Shown piece after piece: positions 1 through 9,849 of a stretch of DNA of 64,000 nt (within the stretch, counting starts at the first letter, position 1; every line of letters starts with the position of its first letter). Below the pieces are notes generated by a model. The model did not search any database. It saw only the letters and a list, made by a program, of their open reading frames with translations, and was not told where the DNA came from. Source of the stretch: JAICMB01 sp963795935. GTDB taxonomy: Bacteria > Acidobacteriota > Terriglobia > Bryobacterales > Bryobacteraceae. A program made the position numbers and the translations under genes. The stretch spans positions 186,001 through 250,000 of the forward strand of contig CAWCJO010000005.1 in assembly GCA_963795935.1 (NCBI GenBank), given 5' to 3'.

Positions 1-1142
1 AACGTTCACCGACACGCGCACCGCGCGCAATCCGGCGGAAAGCCATTCCACCGCCGTCCGGCAGGCCTGCTCGATCACCCAGGACCCGATGGGCACGATC
101 AACCCGCTTTCTTCCGCGATCGGAATAAACTGCAGCGGTCCGATGCGCCCCAGCTTCGGATGATTCCAGGCGAGCAGCGCTTCCAGCCCTTCCAGTTCGC
201 CTCCGATTGTGACGAGCGGCTGATAGGAGAGCTCCAGCTCGCCCCGTTCCACGGCTCGGCGCAAATCGTTTTCGAGCTCGAACTGCTCCATGGCGCGCCC
301 GTGCAGACCGGAGTTAAACACCTCAGCTTGCTGCCTCCCTCCGCTTTCGCGCGGTACATCGCCAGATCGGCGCGGTGCAGCAGCGACGACGCGTCGCGGC
401 CGTCTCGCGGGTACAGACTCAAACCGATGCTGGGGGTAACGAACAGTTCGTATTCGTCGATGCGGTACGGCTCGCGGAGCGCGTCGAGGATTCGCGCGCC
501 CGCCGCCGCCGCCCCCTGTTCGTCCCGAATTTCGGTGAGCAGCGCCATGAACTCGTCTCCCGCCATGCGCGCCACCAGATCGCCGGGCCGCCTGACGAGC
601 GATCCGAGCCGCCCCGCGATCTGCCGCAGAATTCGATCGCCCATGGCGTGCCCCAGAGTGTCGTTCACCTGCTTGAAGCGGTCCAGATCGACGAAGAGCA
701 GCGCCAGCCCCTCTCCGCGCCGCAGCGCCGTTTCGAACAGGTCCATGAAGTGCGCCCGGTTCGGCAATCCGGTGAGATTATCGTGCCGCGCCTCGAAGGC
801 CAACCGCTCCATCGCCGTCTGGCGATGCAACTCCCGCGCGAGGTCCCGCAGCAGAAGATCGAGCGCTTCCACATCCTCCGCGCAGGGCTGCGGTCCGGCA
901 AACTCGACCGCTCCATGGCCGTTCAAACATCGCGAGTACAGCGGCGCCGGCCGTCTTTCGAGAATCCCACCCGGGTCGTAAACGACAGGTTCGCTCCCCC
1001 GTATAGCGGCGGCCTCGAAGCCGAACATGTCGCAGCCCGCGCGAAGATATGCCAAGGCAAGCTGCGCGGCCGACTCGTACGCCGCGGCAGGCAAATCGTG
1101 CAGACGCTTAAGGTTCGCAATCACTCTGGCGAGATCCGGCAC
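1..1142 (-). CDS. GGDEF-EAL cyclic-di-GMP protein, partial and frameshifted
   Basis: This is a two-domain cyclic-di-GMP turnover protein. An N-terminal segment of about 115 residues of unknown fold precedes a GGDEF domain (about 115-270). The conserved context DNLTGLPNR, FVDLDRFKQVND and the active-site loop RMAGDEF is visible (AGDEF in place of GGDEF, still a competent variant). A single-base indel near position 330 throws the frame. The other minus frame then continues into the start of an EAL phosphodiesterase domain, with YQPLV and EGLEALLAW around positions 160-230. The gene leaves the window at base 1, so most of the EAL domain is missing. No transmembrane segment is visible. The ATG at 1142 is the only good start and no upstream gene is coupled to it. 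The assignment is secure, but whether it makes or degrades c-di-GMP cannot be judged. Confidence 0.88.
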
Positions 1143-1814
1143 TCTTCCTTTTACCTTGCCCCTTTACGTTGAACGATGCAGCCCAGATAATCTTACCCGG
1201 TTTCAAAAACCGGCGGTATGGGGGATTGCCCCTATTTCTGATGTCCCGCAGGCTTGCTCCTGCGCGGTTCAGCAACCCTTTCCGAGCCGCGGCCGCGAAG
1301 AAGCGGCGTCAGTAACTTTGATTCCACCGCTCAGGTTCGACCAGCAGGCCCGTCAACTGCGCGCGATCTCCCCCGCTCGCCGGCAAGAGGACTGGCCGAT
1401 TATCGAAGGCCATCTGTTGCCCAGCCCCATACGCATCGCGGCTCCTCGGCAATCCGGGGTCCGCAACCGCCGCCTGACACGAAATTTCCTCCACTGCGCC
1501 AAATTGGCCCGAGTCGCCGTCAATATGACCGGTCCGCTTGCGCCATGTGTAGAACTTTCATCCAGAGTTGCCGCTGCTTCTCCGCACTCGTATTGGAAAC
1601 AATTGAGATCGGCGGCCGACGTTGTTTGGAACCGCACTTGCCTAAATAGAAACCGTGAACGACAGGAAAAGGCGCAAGAGACGCGGTTGATCCTCCCATA
1701 AACTCTGCATAATTTCGACGCCCTGTCTCCTCTTTAGGCCCACCAACTGCCCCCCCAACCACGTCTCTTGCCCGCGCCAACTCCCTTCGCCCCGGCGGAG
1801 GCGCGCACGTTACA
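1143..1814. other. 672-base stretch without an assignable gene
   Basis: No recognisable gene was found here. Short overlapping minus-strand frames at about 1309-1494, 1353-1637 and 1520-1780 have moderately protein-like composition. They might be pieces of one broken gene read across indels, but none carries a motif I can name. No tRNA or terminator hairpin was seen. Confidence 0.5.
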
Positions 1815-2318
1815 TCAGTTCCGCGCGCCGATACTCTCCGTCCGCCCCGCCAATGGCTTCACCACGGCGCCGCCGCACACGCCCACCCCGGAATTCAACA
1901 GCGCGTTCAGAAAATTGTAGAGCACCGCATACAGCATGCGTTCGCTCACAGCCTGTTTCCCCGGTAAACGAAATGACGTCGGCAGCTCTTTTGAGATCTG
2001 CACCCGCAGAGCGTTCGGCAACACGCGGCCGGAGCGGTCGCGCTGGTTTGCAACCGAAATGGGCGTTTGCAACACCAGCCCCGTCGTCCCATCCACATAA
2101 AATTGGCACCGCGAAAACCAGCCCAGATTGCCCGGGTCGGCGGCGTCGAACAGCAGCAGCGGCGATTGCCGTTCCAGGGCCGACAACTCCAGATTCATGC
2201 TGCGGGAAGTCTCCGACATCTTATGTTCGAATCCAGCCTGCTTGACGACGTTCGCAACCAAGTCGGGATCGAGCTCGAGGAATAGCAGCTTGTGCTCGCC
2301 CGCCTGCAAAACCTGCAT
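1815..2318 (-). CDS. Hypothetical protein, 167 aa
   Basis: I do not recognise this family. The product is 167 residues with no signal peptide or transmembrane helix. It has a regular mix of hydrophobic strands and charged helices (FLELDPDLVANVVKQAG near the N-terminus, LYAVLYNFLNALLNSGVGV near the C-terminus). The minus-strand ORF is uninterrupted and has third-position GC bias like its neighbours, which supports real coding. It stands alone, with about 150 non-coding bases before the next minus-strand gene. The ATG at 2318 is accepted because a GCAGGCGAGCACAAG-type cytosolic N-terminus follows directly. No function is proposed. Confidence 0.6.
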   Translation of the reverse strand: MQVLQAGEHKLLFLELDPDLVANVVKQAGFEHKMSETSRSMNLELSALERQSPLLLFDAADPGNLGWFSRCQFYVDGTTGLVLQTPISVANQRDRSGRVLPNALRVQISKELPTSFRLPGKQAVSERMLYAVLYNFLNALLNSGVGVCGGAVVKPLAGRTESIGARN

Positions 2319-2466
2319 AGGCTCCTATTCTAGCGGGTACCGCTTCCCGATAATCGCTAGTGGGCCGGTTTGACAGGCCAACTCGCTCGTAAACGCCGGC
2401 CTGCGGCGGGTGATCCGCGGCCAGAAGTTCAGTCGTCTCTGAAAGCGCGCCGCCATCCTCTATCGC

Positions 2467-2819
2467 TCAGCCAGCGCTCCCACGCCTTAGCTCGTTTACC
2501 CGATCCGGCTCGGCGAGCGCCCACGGTCGAATTCGCCATCGCGCGGCTCGTCCATCCACTGTGTACCGAAAAATTGCGGTCTACCCTCGCACATCGCAAT
2601 CCGATCTTCCAGATACGCCGCCTGCCAAAGTGGGACGCGCTTCGCGCGCGCGCAAGCCTGCGCCAAGCGCAGCATTTCCCGCTGAAACTCCGGTTCGCCG
2701 ATTGCGTGCTGCGCGATGAACCATGCCGCGTCGGCTCCATCGTTGCCGGCAATAGTCTCATCGGGCCAACCATGGAGCGCAATCAATTCTCTGAGCCGGG
2801 TCGCGTTATGGATGTGCAC
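2467..2819 (-). CDS. DUF6624-domain protein, frameshifted near its end
   Basis: This is a small protein of the DUF6624 type. The family hallmarks are in order: a GWPDE segment, GADAAWFIAQHA, a central helix, LEDRIAMCEGRPQFFGTQW, and a short C-terminal tail. In the original frame the tail is lost after GEFDRG. One base of shift near 2535 restores RPWALAEPDRVNELR and a stop at 2467, which is the usual ending of the family, so the annotated end uses that frame. The biochemical function of DUF6624 is unknown. It is a lone gene, with a hypothetical gene downstream and an SRPBCC gene upstream, all on the minus strand. Confidence 0.75.
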
Positions 2820-2978
2820 CGCTCCATTCGCGGAACATAGCCGCCCCCAGTTGGTTGGAGTCCGTCAGGTTCGTGCCGGACTCGCATATCCTCGGCGCGC
2901 ACCCTTCGTTGACGAGTCATTCCCCGATGACGTTCCGCACTTTGAGCCTTTCGGATACGGAAGCGGGAGAGCGATCGA

Positions 2979-3422
2979 TCAGGGAATTGCGCCACTCTCT
3001 GCGCGAGACTTCAGTGCCTGATTCATGGCGACAAAACCCGCTTTGGTCCCACCATCGAGGCCGGATTTAGCAAACGGGACCAAGACACCCGAAAACCGTT
3101 CACCTTGAATAAATCTCACACGGCGAGGGGCGAGTTCGTTGATTTGGAAGTAATGCTCGCCATCGAAGATTCCCGGCAGAAGGAAGCGCCCGAGCCAACG
3201 CAATTCTGTATTGGGTATCACGGCCAGTACGGCAGGGCGAAACGTCATGCCCTTGCCTCCCTGCGGCTGAATGAAGACTGTAAGCCGATCGCCAACTTTC
3301 GCAACGCCTTTGATAGAGCGAACGAAGGGGTTCCAATCGCGATGAGAGGGAAAATCTAGCAGGATGGACCAGACTCGCTCGGGTGTGGCCTCGATCTCAA
3401 TCTCCGTTCTTACCTCGTGCAT
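2979..3422 (-). CDS. SRPBCC (START-like) ligand-binding domain protein
   Basis: The product is a single 147-residue SRPBCC/polyketide cyclase-type domain, the helix-grip fold that binds hydrophobic ligands. Visible markers are the first strand (HEVRTEIEIEATPERVW), the WSILLDFPSHRDWNPFV segment typical of the family, a central GDRLTVFIQPQGGKGMTFRP strand pair, and a C-terminal helix with FVAMNQALKSRAE. There is no signal peptide, so it is cytosolic. It is intact and stands alone. The ligand cannot be read from the sequence. Confidence 0.85.
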   Translation of the reverse strand: MHEVRTEIEIEATPERVWSILLDFPSHRDWNPFVRSIKGVAKVGDRLTVFIQPQGGKGMTFRPAVLAVIPNTELRWLGRFLLPGIFDGEHYFQINELAPRRVRFIQGERFSGVLVPFAKSGLDGGTKAGFVAMNQALKSRAESGAIP

Positions 3423-3605
3423 CGATAACCCATCACGATAGCATTAAGCCCTGTTGTGTTAACACGCCGCCATCTCCCCGAAACGTTACGTTTTGCGAAA
3501 TCGGGAAAGACCGTAGTTTGTGATCTTCAGTGCTAAATGGCGGGCTTCTCAGCGCTATATGGGGTTCGCGTCCTTGGCCCGTACCCTCGGCGGTACTCTA
3601 CCGTA

Positions 3606-4163
<558 letters not shown>

Positions 4164-4193
4164 CATTGGGCTTGTTAGCCCGAGTCCGCCGAA

Positions 4194-4355
4194 TCATGGA
4201 GCAACTCGGGCCAGGCCTTCCAAAGTCTCGACCAACCTGACCATCGCCAGCGCATCCCGGTGATAGTAGTCGAGCAGGTCTCGCCTGACTCGGTCTCGTT
4301 CGTGCTTCGGAATCCAGCCCCGGCTCATTGCAATGTGAAAATCTCCCAGATTCAT
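4194..4355 (-). pseudogene. C-terminal fragment resembling DUF2779
   Basis: A 53-codon open frame on the minus strand ends in LLDYYHRDALAMVRLVETL. This matches the last helix of DUF2779 proteins, where the family reads roughly LLEYCKLDTLAMV (predicted PolB-like exonuclease domain). Only the C-terminus is present. The sequence immediately upstream on the minus strand belongs to an unrelated recombinase remnant. I read it as a leftover of a larger gene truncated by recombination. The family match is from memory of the motif and is moderate. Confidence 0.45.
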
Positions 4356-4376
4356 CCCCGAACAGGGCTTGTCAGA

Positions 4377-4545
4377 TCATTTCATCTTCTCCAGCGACAG
4401 GGCTCGCCATAGCGTATGGCGACTGACCTCAAGCTCATCGGCGACCTGTACTTTGCTGTACTCCCCTGACCGGAGCAGCGCCCGCGCCTTCTCCGCGCGG
4501 CGGTATGCTCACTGGGATTCCGCAGGTCCTTCAATCGAGGCGTGG
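4377..4545 (-). pseudogene. Serine recombinase/invertase C-terminal HTH remnant
   Basis: The minus strand encodes KARALLRSGEYSKVQVADEL followed by EVSRHTLWRAL and a stop at 4377. This is the helix-turn-helix arm at the C-terminus of resolvase/invertase-type serine recombinases. The linker upstream (LKDLRNPSEHTA) lies in another frame, and the catalytic domain with its serine is absent. It is therefore a decayed tail of a site-specific recombinase, lying against the truncated AAA ATPase that begins at 4561 on the other strand. Confidence 0.55.
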
Positions 4546-4560
4546 AACAGCTGCTGTTAG

Positions 4561-5181
4561 GGCAGGCAAAAGAAGATCAACGCGGCGCTGGAGCGGTCAC
4601 GCACCGTCTTTCACACGCCGACCGTACTTGGCACGTTGCGCGATCTGAAGGAAACTCTCGGCGAACACATCGACCGCGTGGACACCTGCATGGACGATCA
4701 TCTTTACGGGCATATGAAACATCGGGTCGTAACGTGCCACGAGCTTCACGTCGAAATGCTGATAGTCGATGAAGCAGAACGCCTGTCGGTGACCGCACTC
4801 GAATTCATCCGGGACATATTTGACCGCGGAAGCGCCGGCGTCATTTTGATCGGAATGCCGGGGATGGAGAAACGGCTGTCCCGCTACCCGCAGCTTTACG
4901 GCCGCGTCGGCTTTGCCCATCACTACCGGCCCCTGCAGGGCGATGAACTCTCCTTCGTTCTGACCCCGCATTGGCGCAAGCTCGGTCTCACGCTCGACGA
5001 AGCCGAGTTCACCGATACACAGGCCATCGCTTCGATTGCCCGCATCGGGGGCGGCAACTTCCGCCTTCTTCACCGCCTGTTCGTGCAAATCGAACGCATC
5101 CTCGAAATCAACGGCCTTTCGGTCATCGCCGATGATGTTGTCGAAGCGGCCCGCGGCACCCTCGTCATCGGCACGGCATAG
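4561..5181 (+). pseudogene. TniB/ExeA-like AAA transposition ATPase, N-terminally truncated
   Basis: The open frame reads RTVFHTPTVLGTLRDLKET, then the Walker B region MLIVDEAERLSVTALEFIRD, then VILIGMPGMEKRLSRYPQLYGRVGF. It ends with GGNFRLLHRLFVQIERILEINGL. This is the C-terminal two thirds of the AAA ATPases that act as target-selection partners of DDE transposases (TniB/ExeA-like). The Walker A loop should lie upstream but is missing, because the frame is cut by a stop at 4558 and the recombinase remnant begins there. The first ATG in frame is 4636. No partner transposase is in the window. It is almost certainly a dead transposon gene. Confidence 0.65.
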
Positions 5182-5408
5182 CGCCAAATACGGCTGAAGA
5201 AAACCCGCCAGTTATCTCTGAAGGTCACACCGTAGTTATAGGCCCTTCAGCGTCGCAAAATTCTGTCTCAAAACGAGACCGATATTGTCGCGGAAGAGCT
5301 GACCGTTGGCCTTGCAGAGCCTCTGAAAACTGAGTTTCTCGAGCCGCACCGAGTTCTCAAGTATCAGTCTCCAAACGACTGCGCCTGACAATCTGACGCA
5401 ATGCCACA

Positions 5409-5978
5409 TTATCCGCCCGCGCCTGTTCCTCCGAAAATCGACTCCGCCGCTCGCACATGCGCATCGTAGCTGCCCTGCTCGTACAGAACGAAAAGAATTT
5501 CGCGAACGCCCGTGTCGCCCTCCCGCAGATGCTCGGCCACGGTACGGAGCGCGACGCGCGCCGCCTCTTGAACCGGGTAACCGTAAGCTCCCGTGCTGAT
5601 CGAGGGAAAGCTGATGCTGCGCAGTCCGCGCTCCTCCGCAAGCGCCAGGCAGCGCCGGTAACAGGAGGCCAGCAGTTCCGCCTCGCCCTCGTTTCCGTTG
5701 CGGTAAACCGGACCCACGGCGTGGAACACATACTGCGCCGGCAGCGACCCGGCGGTAGTCGCGACGGCGCCGCCCGTCTCGCAACCGCCCTGTTCCTCCC
5801 GAATGGCGTCCAGCTCCCGCATGATCGCGGGACCTCCGGCGCGGTGAATCGCTCCATCCACCCCGCCGCCTCCGGCCAGCGCCGAGTTTGCGGCGTTCAC
5901 GATCGCATCCACGCGGATCGTCGTGATATCGCCGATCAGCAACCGGAGCGTCTTCCCATTCGGGAAATGAATCTCCAT
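5409..5978 (-). CDS. Macro-domain O-acetyl-ADP-ribose deacetylase
   Basis: This is a complete 189-residue macro domain of the YmdB/MacroD type, which removes ADP-ribose-linked acyl groups. The ligand-binding signatures are all present: LLIGDITTIRVDAIVNAANS near the N-terminus, GGGGVDGAIHRAGG for the diphosphate loop, then YVFHAVGP, and ISTGAYGYPV before the last helices. There is no signal peptide. Its start codon lies only 16 bases from that of the divergent HAD phosphatase, so the two share a very short regulatory interval. The family is not in doubt; the physiological substrate is unknown. Confidence 0.93.
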   Translation of the reverse strand: MEIHFPNGKTLRLLIGDITTIRVDAIVNAANSALAGGGGVDGAIHRAGGPAIMRELDAIREEQGGCETGGAVATTAGSLPAQYVFHAVGPVYRNGNEGEAELLASCYRRCLALAEERGLRSISFPSISTGAYGYPVQEAARVALRTVAEHLREGDTGVREILFVLYEQGSYDAHVRAAESIFGGTGAGG

Positions 5979-5994
5979 CCCGCTATATTAAAAG

Positions 5995-6678
5995 ATGGCC
6001 CCGGCGAATGCACTGGTTTTATTCGACATCGACGGCACTCTGATCCGCCGCGCCGGGCCGCACCACCGCCAAGCGCTGGTCGAGGCCATACGCCAAGCGA
6101 CCGGACTCGACTCCACCACCGACGGCGTCCCCGTCGCCGGCATGCTCGACCGCGATATTCTGCGCACCATGATGCTGCGCGCCGGCATGAAGCCGGGCCA
6201 GATCCGCCGCGCGATGCCCGCCATCGTCCGCCGCGCGCAATCCATCTACGCGCGATCCTGTCCCGATCTGCAGCGCAAGGTCTGCCCCGGCGTCCGCCGG
6301 CTTTTGCGCGATCTGGAACGCCACGGCCTCGCCATCGGCCTCGTCACCGGCAACCTGACCCGCATCGCCTGGAAGAAGATGGAGCACGCCGGGCTGAAGC
6401 CATACTTCCGCTTCGGCGCCTTCGCCGAACATGCCCACGACCGCGCCGGCCTCGTGCGCCTCGCTATCCGCCTTGCCCGCCAAAAAAAATGGATCGGCGC
6501 GGCCTCCCGCATTTCCCTGATCGGCGATCATCCCAACGACGTGCGCGCCGCCCGCGCCAATAACATCCGCGCCATTGCCGTCGCCACCGGCGTCGTCGCC
6601 ATCGAGGAGCTGGCCGAGCACTCCCCCGACCTCCTGCTTCCCGACCTGCGCGCCCTGAAACTCGCCATGCTGCTGTGA
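5995..6678 (+). CDS. HAD-superfamily phosphatase (phosphoglycolate phosphatase-like)
   Basis: The 227-residue product carries all four HAD motifs. Motif I is LFDIDGTLI at about residues 9-17, with the two catalytic aspartates. Motif II is GLVTGN, motif III is a lysine in the WKKMEHAGLKPYF segment, and motif IV is LIGDHPNDVRAARA. The helical cap between motifs I and II puts it in subfamily IA, like phosphoglycolate phosphatases and beta-phosphoglucomutases. The last codons overlap the start of the methyltransferase gene by four bases (ATGA-type junction at 6675), so they are probably co-transcribed. The substrate is not predictable. Confidence 0.88.
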   Translation: MAPANALVLFDIDGTLIRRAGPHHRQALVEAIRQATGLDSTTDGVPVAGMLDRDILRTMMLRAGMKPGQIRRAMPAIVRRAQSIYARSCPDLQRKVCPGVRRLLRDLERHGLAIGLVTGNLTRIAWKKMEHAGLKPYFRFGAFAEHAHDRAGLVRLAIRLARQKKWIGAASRISLIGDHPNDVRAARANNIRAIAVATGVVAIEELAEHSPDLLLPDLRALKLAMLL

Positions 6679-8097
6679 CCACTGAAGCTCAATCCTTCTC
6701 CGTCAAACGCGCCCAGGTCGAGTTCCACAACTTCGCTTCCCTCGGTGAGCCCGAGCGCGTCATCGCGCAGTACGCCGAGCAAAACCGCCGCCGCGCCGGA
6801 ATTATATACAAGCACCGCGCCGCCATCGGCGAAATGACGCCATTTCTCGAGATCGGATCCAACGCCGGCCACAGCAGCTACATGCTCGCCAACGAATTCG
6901 GCGCCGCGCGGCTTCGCGCTCGACATCTCCGCCGACTCTCTCCGCCACGGCATCGCCCTCCAGAACGCCTGGCGCATGCCGCAAGCCCCCATCCGCATCG
7001 CCGGCGATGCCGCAAATCTTCCCTTTGCCGATGGATCTCTTCGCCTCGTCTTGGCTTTTCAGACGTTGAGTCAATTCGCCCTCATGGAAACTGTTTTCCT
7101 CGAAGTGAAGCGCGTGCTTGCGCCCGGCGGCATTTTCCTTTTTGGCGAAGAGCCTCTCAAGCGCCTGCTCACTTTGGGCCTCTATCGCTGCCCCTATTAC
7201 GACACCATGAAGCCCTGGGAGCGCCGCCTCTCTAACGCCGGCCTGCTCGGTTATTTCGTGCGCGACGTGATCGGCGCGCGCCAGGAAGAAAGCTTCGGCA
7301 TACGCCAGAACCACACCATGGCCCTCAAGGATTGGGACCGCCTGATCCATAAACATTTCGAGCGCGCCCAGTACGAAATGTTCGTCCCGGAGCGCGGCTG
7401 GGGCGAGCGCATCCTGAAGCGCGCCGCCGTCGCCGCCGACCCCTATCGCTCCGTTTGGCGCGCCGCCCGCCTGCTCGGAGGCACGCTGGCCGCCGTTTGC
7501 CGCAAGGCCGGCGATTCGGAGACCGTGCCCTTCGATCCCGCCAAATTTGAAGCCCATCTCCGTTGCCCCGATTGCCGCTCCCCGCTCCTGCGCGGCCCCC
7601 TCGATGCCCTGTGCTGCGCCAGTTGCTCGTACCAGGCCGGCAACGAAGGAGGCGTGTACAACCTCCTGCCCTCTGCCGAAAAGGCCGAGTTGTACCCCGG
7701 TGACCGCGGCGACATCGTCGATTTCTCCCTCCCCGGCCATGAAGCCCGTCTGCTCGGCGCCTGGTACGAGCTGGAAGGCGTCTTTGGGAACAAGTACCGC
7801 TGGATCGGCCGCCACGCGTCGGCGCGGCTCGCCCCCATCAAGCCCGGGCCGCAGCGCCTGCGCGTGCGCGGCCATGCTTCCCCGCGCCACCCGGTCGAGC
7901 TTCGCGTCCTCGTCAACGAAAATGAAGCCGCGCGCTGCAAGCTTGACCGCCCCGGGCTTTTCCTGGTCGAGGCCGCTCTCCCCCCCGCCTCCGAATATCG
8001 TGTCACGATACAAGCCTCGCCCCCCTGGCGCGCCCCCGGCGACGCTCGCGACCTCACCGTAAGCCTCAGCATGATTCGTCTCGTTCCCGCCGACTGA
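6675..8097 (+). CDS. SAM-dependent methyltransferase with zinc ribbon and C-terminal beta domain, frameshifted
   Basis: The N-terminus includes FLEIGSNAGHSSYMLA, the glycine-rich SAM-binding loop (motif I). A single-base indel near 6905 shifts the frame, which resumes with DISADSLRHGIALQNAWRM, GDAANLPFADGSLRLVLAFQ and LAPGGIFLFGEEP, the remaining class I methyltransferase motifs. About residue 290 a Trm112-like zinc-binding segment follows (CPDC, then CCASC). The last 120 residues look like a beta-sandwich (ELRVLVNENEAARC, YRVTIQAS). This three-part layout is uncommon and suggests a methyltransferase that acts on a lipid or surface glycan; that role is inference. It is coupled to the HAD gene upstream. 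Confidence 0.78.
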
Positions 8098-8142
8098 TCC
8101 CCTGCCCGGCCCGCGATGTTACCCTGCCTCCAGAGGCTCTTC

Positions 8143-8751
8143 ATGAAGAAATCCTTTACGCTCTTAACGGCGCTGTTGACATTTTCGGCCCTCGGCCTCG
8201 CTCAACAACGCGATCAAGGTCGTGGCCGCCCGGCGGGCAACGTCGGAGGCGGGCACATCCCCGCTCACGGCCCGGCGCCGGTTGGCCACGCCGCTCCAGC
8301 GGCTCGCGCGCCTCAAAACGCGGCGCCGCGCGAGAATAACGCCACGCGCCAGAATAACGCTCCCCACGGAAACGCCGCGCCGCAAACGCGTGACTTCCGC
8401 GACCAAGCCGGGCATCCCAACGCGCCCCACGTTCACGGCAACGATCAATGGGTCGGCCATGACACTGGCCCGAACGATGCCCGCTACCATCTCGATCGCC
8501 CTTGGGAGCACGGGCATTTTGGCGGCGGCATCGGCCGCGATCATGTTTACCGCCTCGGTGGCGGCGGCCCGCAGCGGTTCGGATTCGGCGGTTTTTTCTT
8601 TAGCGTGGCCCCGGCCGATTACGGTTACTGCAACGACTGGGACTGGAATACCGACCAGATCGTACTCTACGACGACCCCGATCACCCCGGCTGGTATCTC
8701 GCCTACAACGTAAGGCTCGGCACCTACGTTCACGTCAAGTATCTCGGCTGA
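8143..8751 (+). CDS. Secreted protein of unknown function, Asn/His/Gly-rich
   Basis: Translation from the ATG at 8143 gives a classic signal peptide (MKKSFTLLTALLTFSALGLA, cleavage after about residue 20). That start is preferred to the ATG at 8116 because an AGAGG ribosome site sits six bases before it. The mature protein has a long low-complexity region rich in Asn, Ala, Pro and His. A more ordered C-terminal half follows, with DQIVLYDDPDHPGWYLAYN and a final YVHVKY. It is intact. The nucleoside hydrolase follows 12 bases later, so the two are likely one transcript. No family is recognised. Confidence 0.75.
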   Translation: MKKSFTLLTALLTFSALGLAQQRDQGRGRPAGNVGGGHIPAHGPAPVGHAAPAARAPQNAAPRENNATRQNNAPHGNAAPQTRDFRDQAGHPNAPHVHGNDQWVGHDTGPNDARYHLDRPWEHGHFGGGIGRDHVYRLGGGGPQRFGFGGFFFSVAPADYGYCNDWDWNTDQIVLYDDPDHPGWYLAYNVRLGTYVHVKYLG

Positions 8752-8763
8752 CGCGCCCGTCGC

Positions 8764-9828
8764 ATGAAGCGATTGCTCGCCGTCCTAGCCGCGGTATCTG
8801 CCATGGCAATCGCGGACACGCCCGGAAAGGTGATCCTCGACACCGATTCCGGCCCCTTCAACGACGACGGCGCCGCTCTCGTGATGCTTCTCCAAAGCCC
8901 CTCGAAGGTGGCCCTTCAGGGAATCACGGTCGTGCCGGGCAACGTCTGGCCGCTCCAGGGAGCCGAGTACATGCTGGCGCACCTCAAGATGATGCAGCGA
9001 GTCGATATTCCCGTGTTCGTCGGCGCCGAAGCTCCCCTCGTGCACACCGCCGCCATCGCCGCTAGCGAGCGCAAATTCGGACCGCTTGCCTACATCGGCG
9101 CCTTCGCGCGCAAACCGCCCAACTCCCCCTCCGGCCTCGCCAAACCATTTTACGGATTCAGCGGCTTGACCCCGCATCGCGAAAACGCCGTCGATTTTAT
9201 CATCAACGCCGTGGACGGCAACCCCGGCGCCATCACGGTGCTCGCCATCGGCCCCATGACCAATCTCGCGATGGCCCTCCGCATCCGGCCGGACCTTGAA
9301 ACCAAGATCCAGCGCCTGGTCTTCATGGGCGGCACGATCCATGTCCCGGGAAATAGCACTAAGGACGCGGAGTTCAATTTCTGGTTCGATCCCGAGGCCG
9401 CGCAAATCGTCTTGCGCTCGCGCATTCCATCCAAGATTATGTTCGGGCTCGATCTCTGCAATCGCGCGCCGCTCTCTAAAGCGCTGTTCGACCAAATAGT
9501 GGCCGTGAAGACGCCGGTCACCCGGATTTACGAGGAAGATTTCGGACGCGCCCGCTTTCCCGGGTTCCTGACCGCCCATCCTCAACCCGCCTATCTGTGG
9601 GACGAACTCGCCGCCGGATACCTGATCGACCCTTCATTCGTCACCAAATCGCAATCCACGTATCTCGACGTCGACACTCGCCTCGGCGCCGCCTACGGCC
9701 GCGTAATCCCGCTGGATCGGAAACTCGCGCCCGATGCCACGCCCGTTGACGTCATGCTCGACCTCGACGCCGCAAAAACCTACACCCTCTACAAGGACTT
9801 GCTGACGCGCCCCGTCGGCGGCCAATAG
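8764..9828 (+). CDS. Secreted inosine/uridine-type nucleoside hydrolase
   Basis: The 354-residue product begins with a short signal peptide (MKRLLAVLAAVSAMAIA). The family calcium-binding motif follows as ILDTDSGPFNDDGAAL; most relatives have DTDPGxDDA, so this is a variant but keeps the aspartates. Other family regions are LAIGPMTNLAMALR, IQRLVFMGGTI, and the substrate-loop segment EFNFWFDPEAAQIVL with its conserved Asn/Asp residues. The enzyme would cleave the N-glycosidic bond of ribonucleosides in the periplasm, a salvage role. It is intact and follows the secreted protein closely. Confidence 0.9.
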   Translation: MKRLLAVLAAVSAMAIADTPGKVILDTDSGPFNDDGAALVMLLQSPSKVALQGITVVPGNVWPLQGAEYMLAHLKMMQRVDIPVFVGAEAPLVHTAAIAASERKFGPLAYIGAFARKPPNSPSGLAKPFYGFSGLTPHRENAVDFIINAVDGNPGAITVLAIGPMTNLAMALRIRPDLETKIQRLVFMGGTIHVPGNSTKDAEFNFWFDPEAAQIVLRSRIPSKIMFGLDLCNRAPLSKALFDQIVAVKTPVTRIYEEDFGRARFPGFLTAHPQPAYLWDELAAGYLIDPSFVTKSQSTYLDVDTRLGAAYGRVIPLDRKLAPDATPVDVMLDLDAAKTYTLYKDLLTRPVGGQ

Positions 9829-9849
9829 GCGCGCGACCGCCGATTCGCA

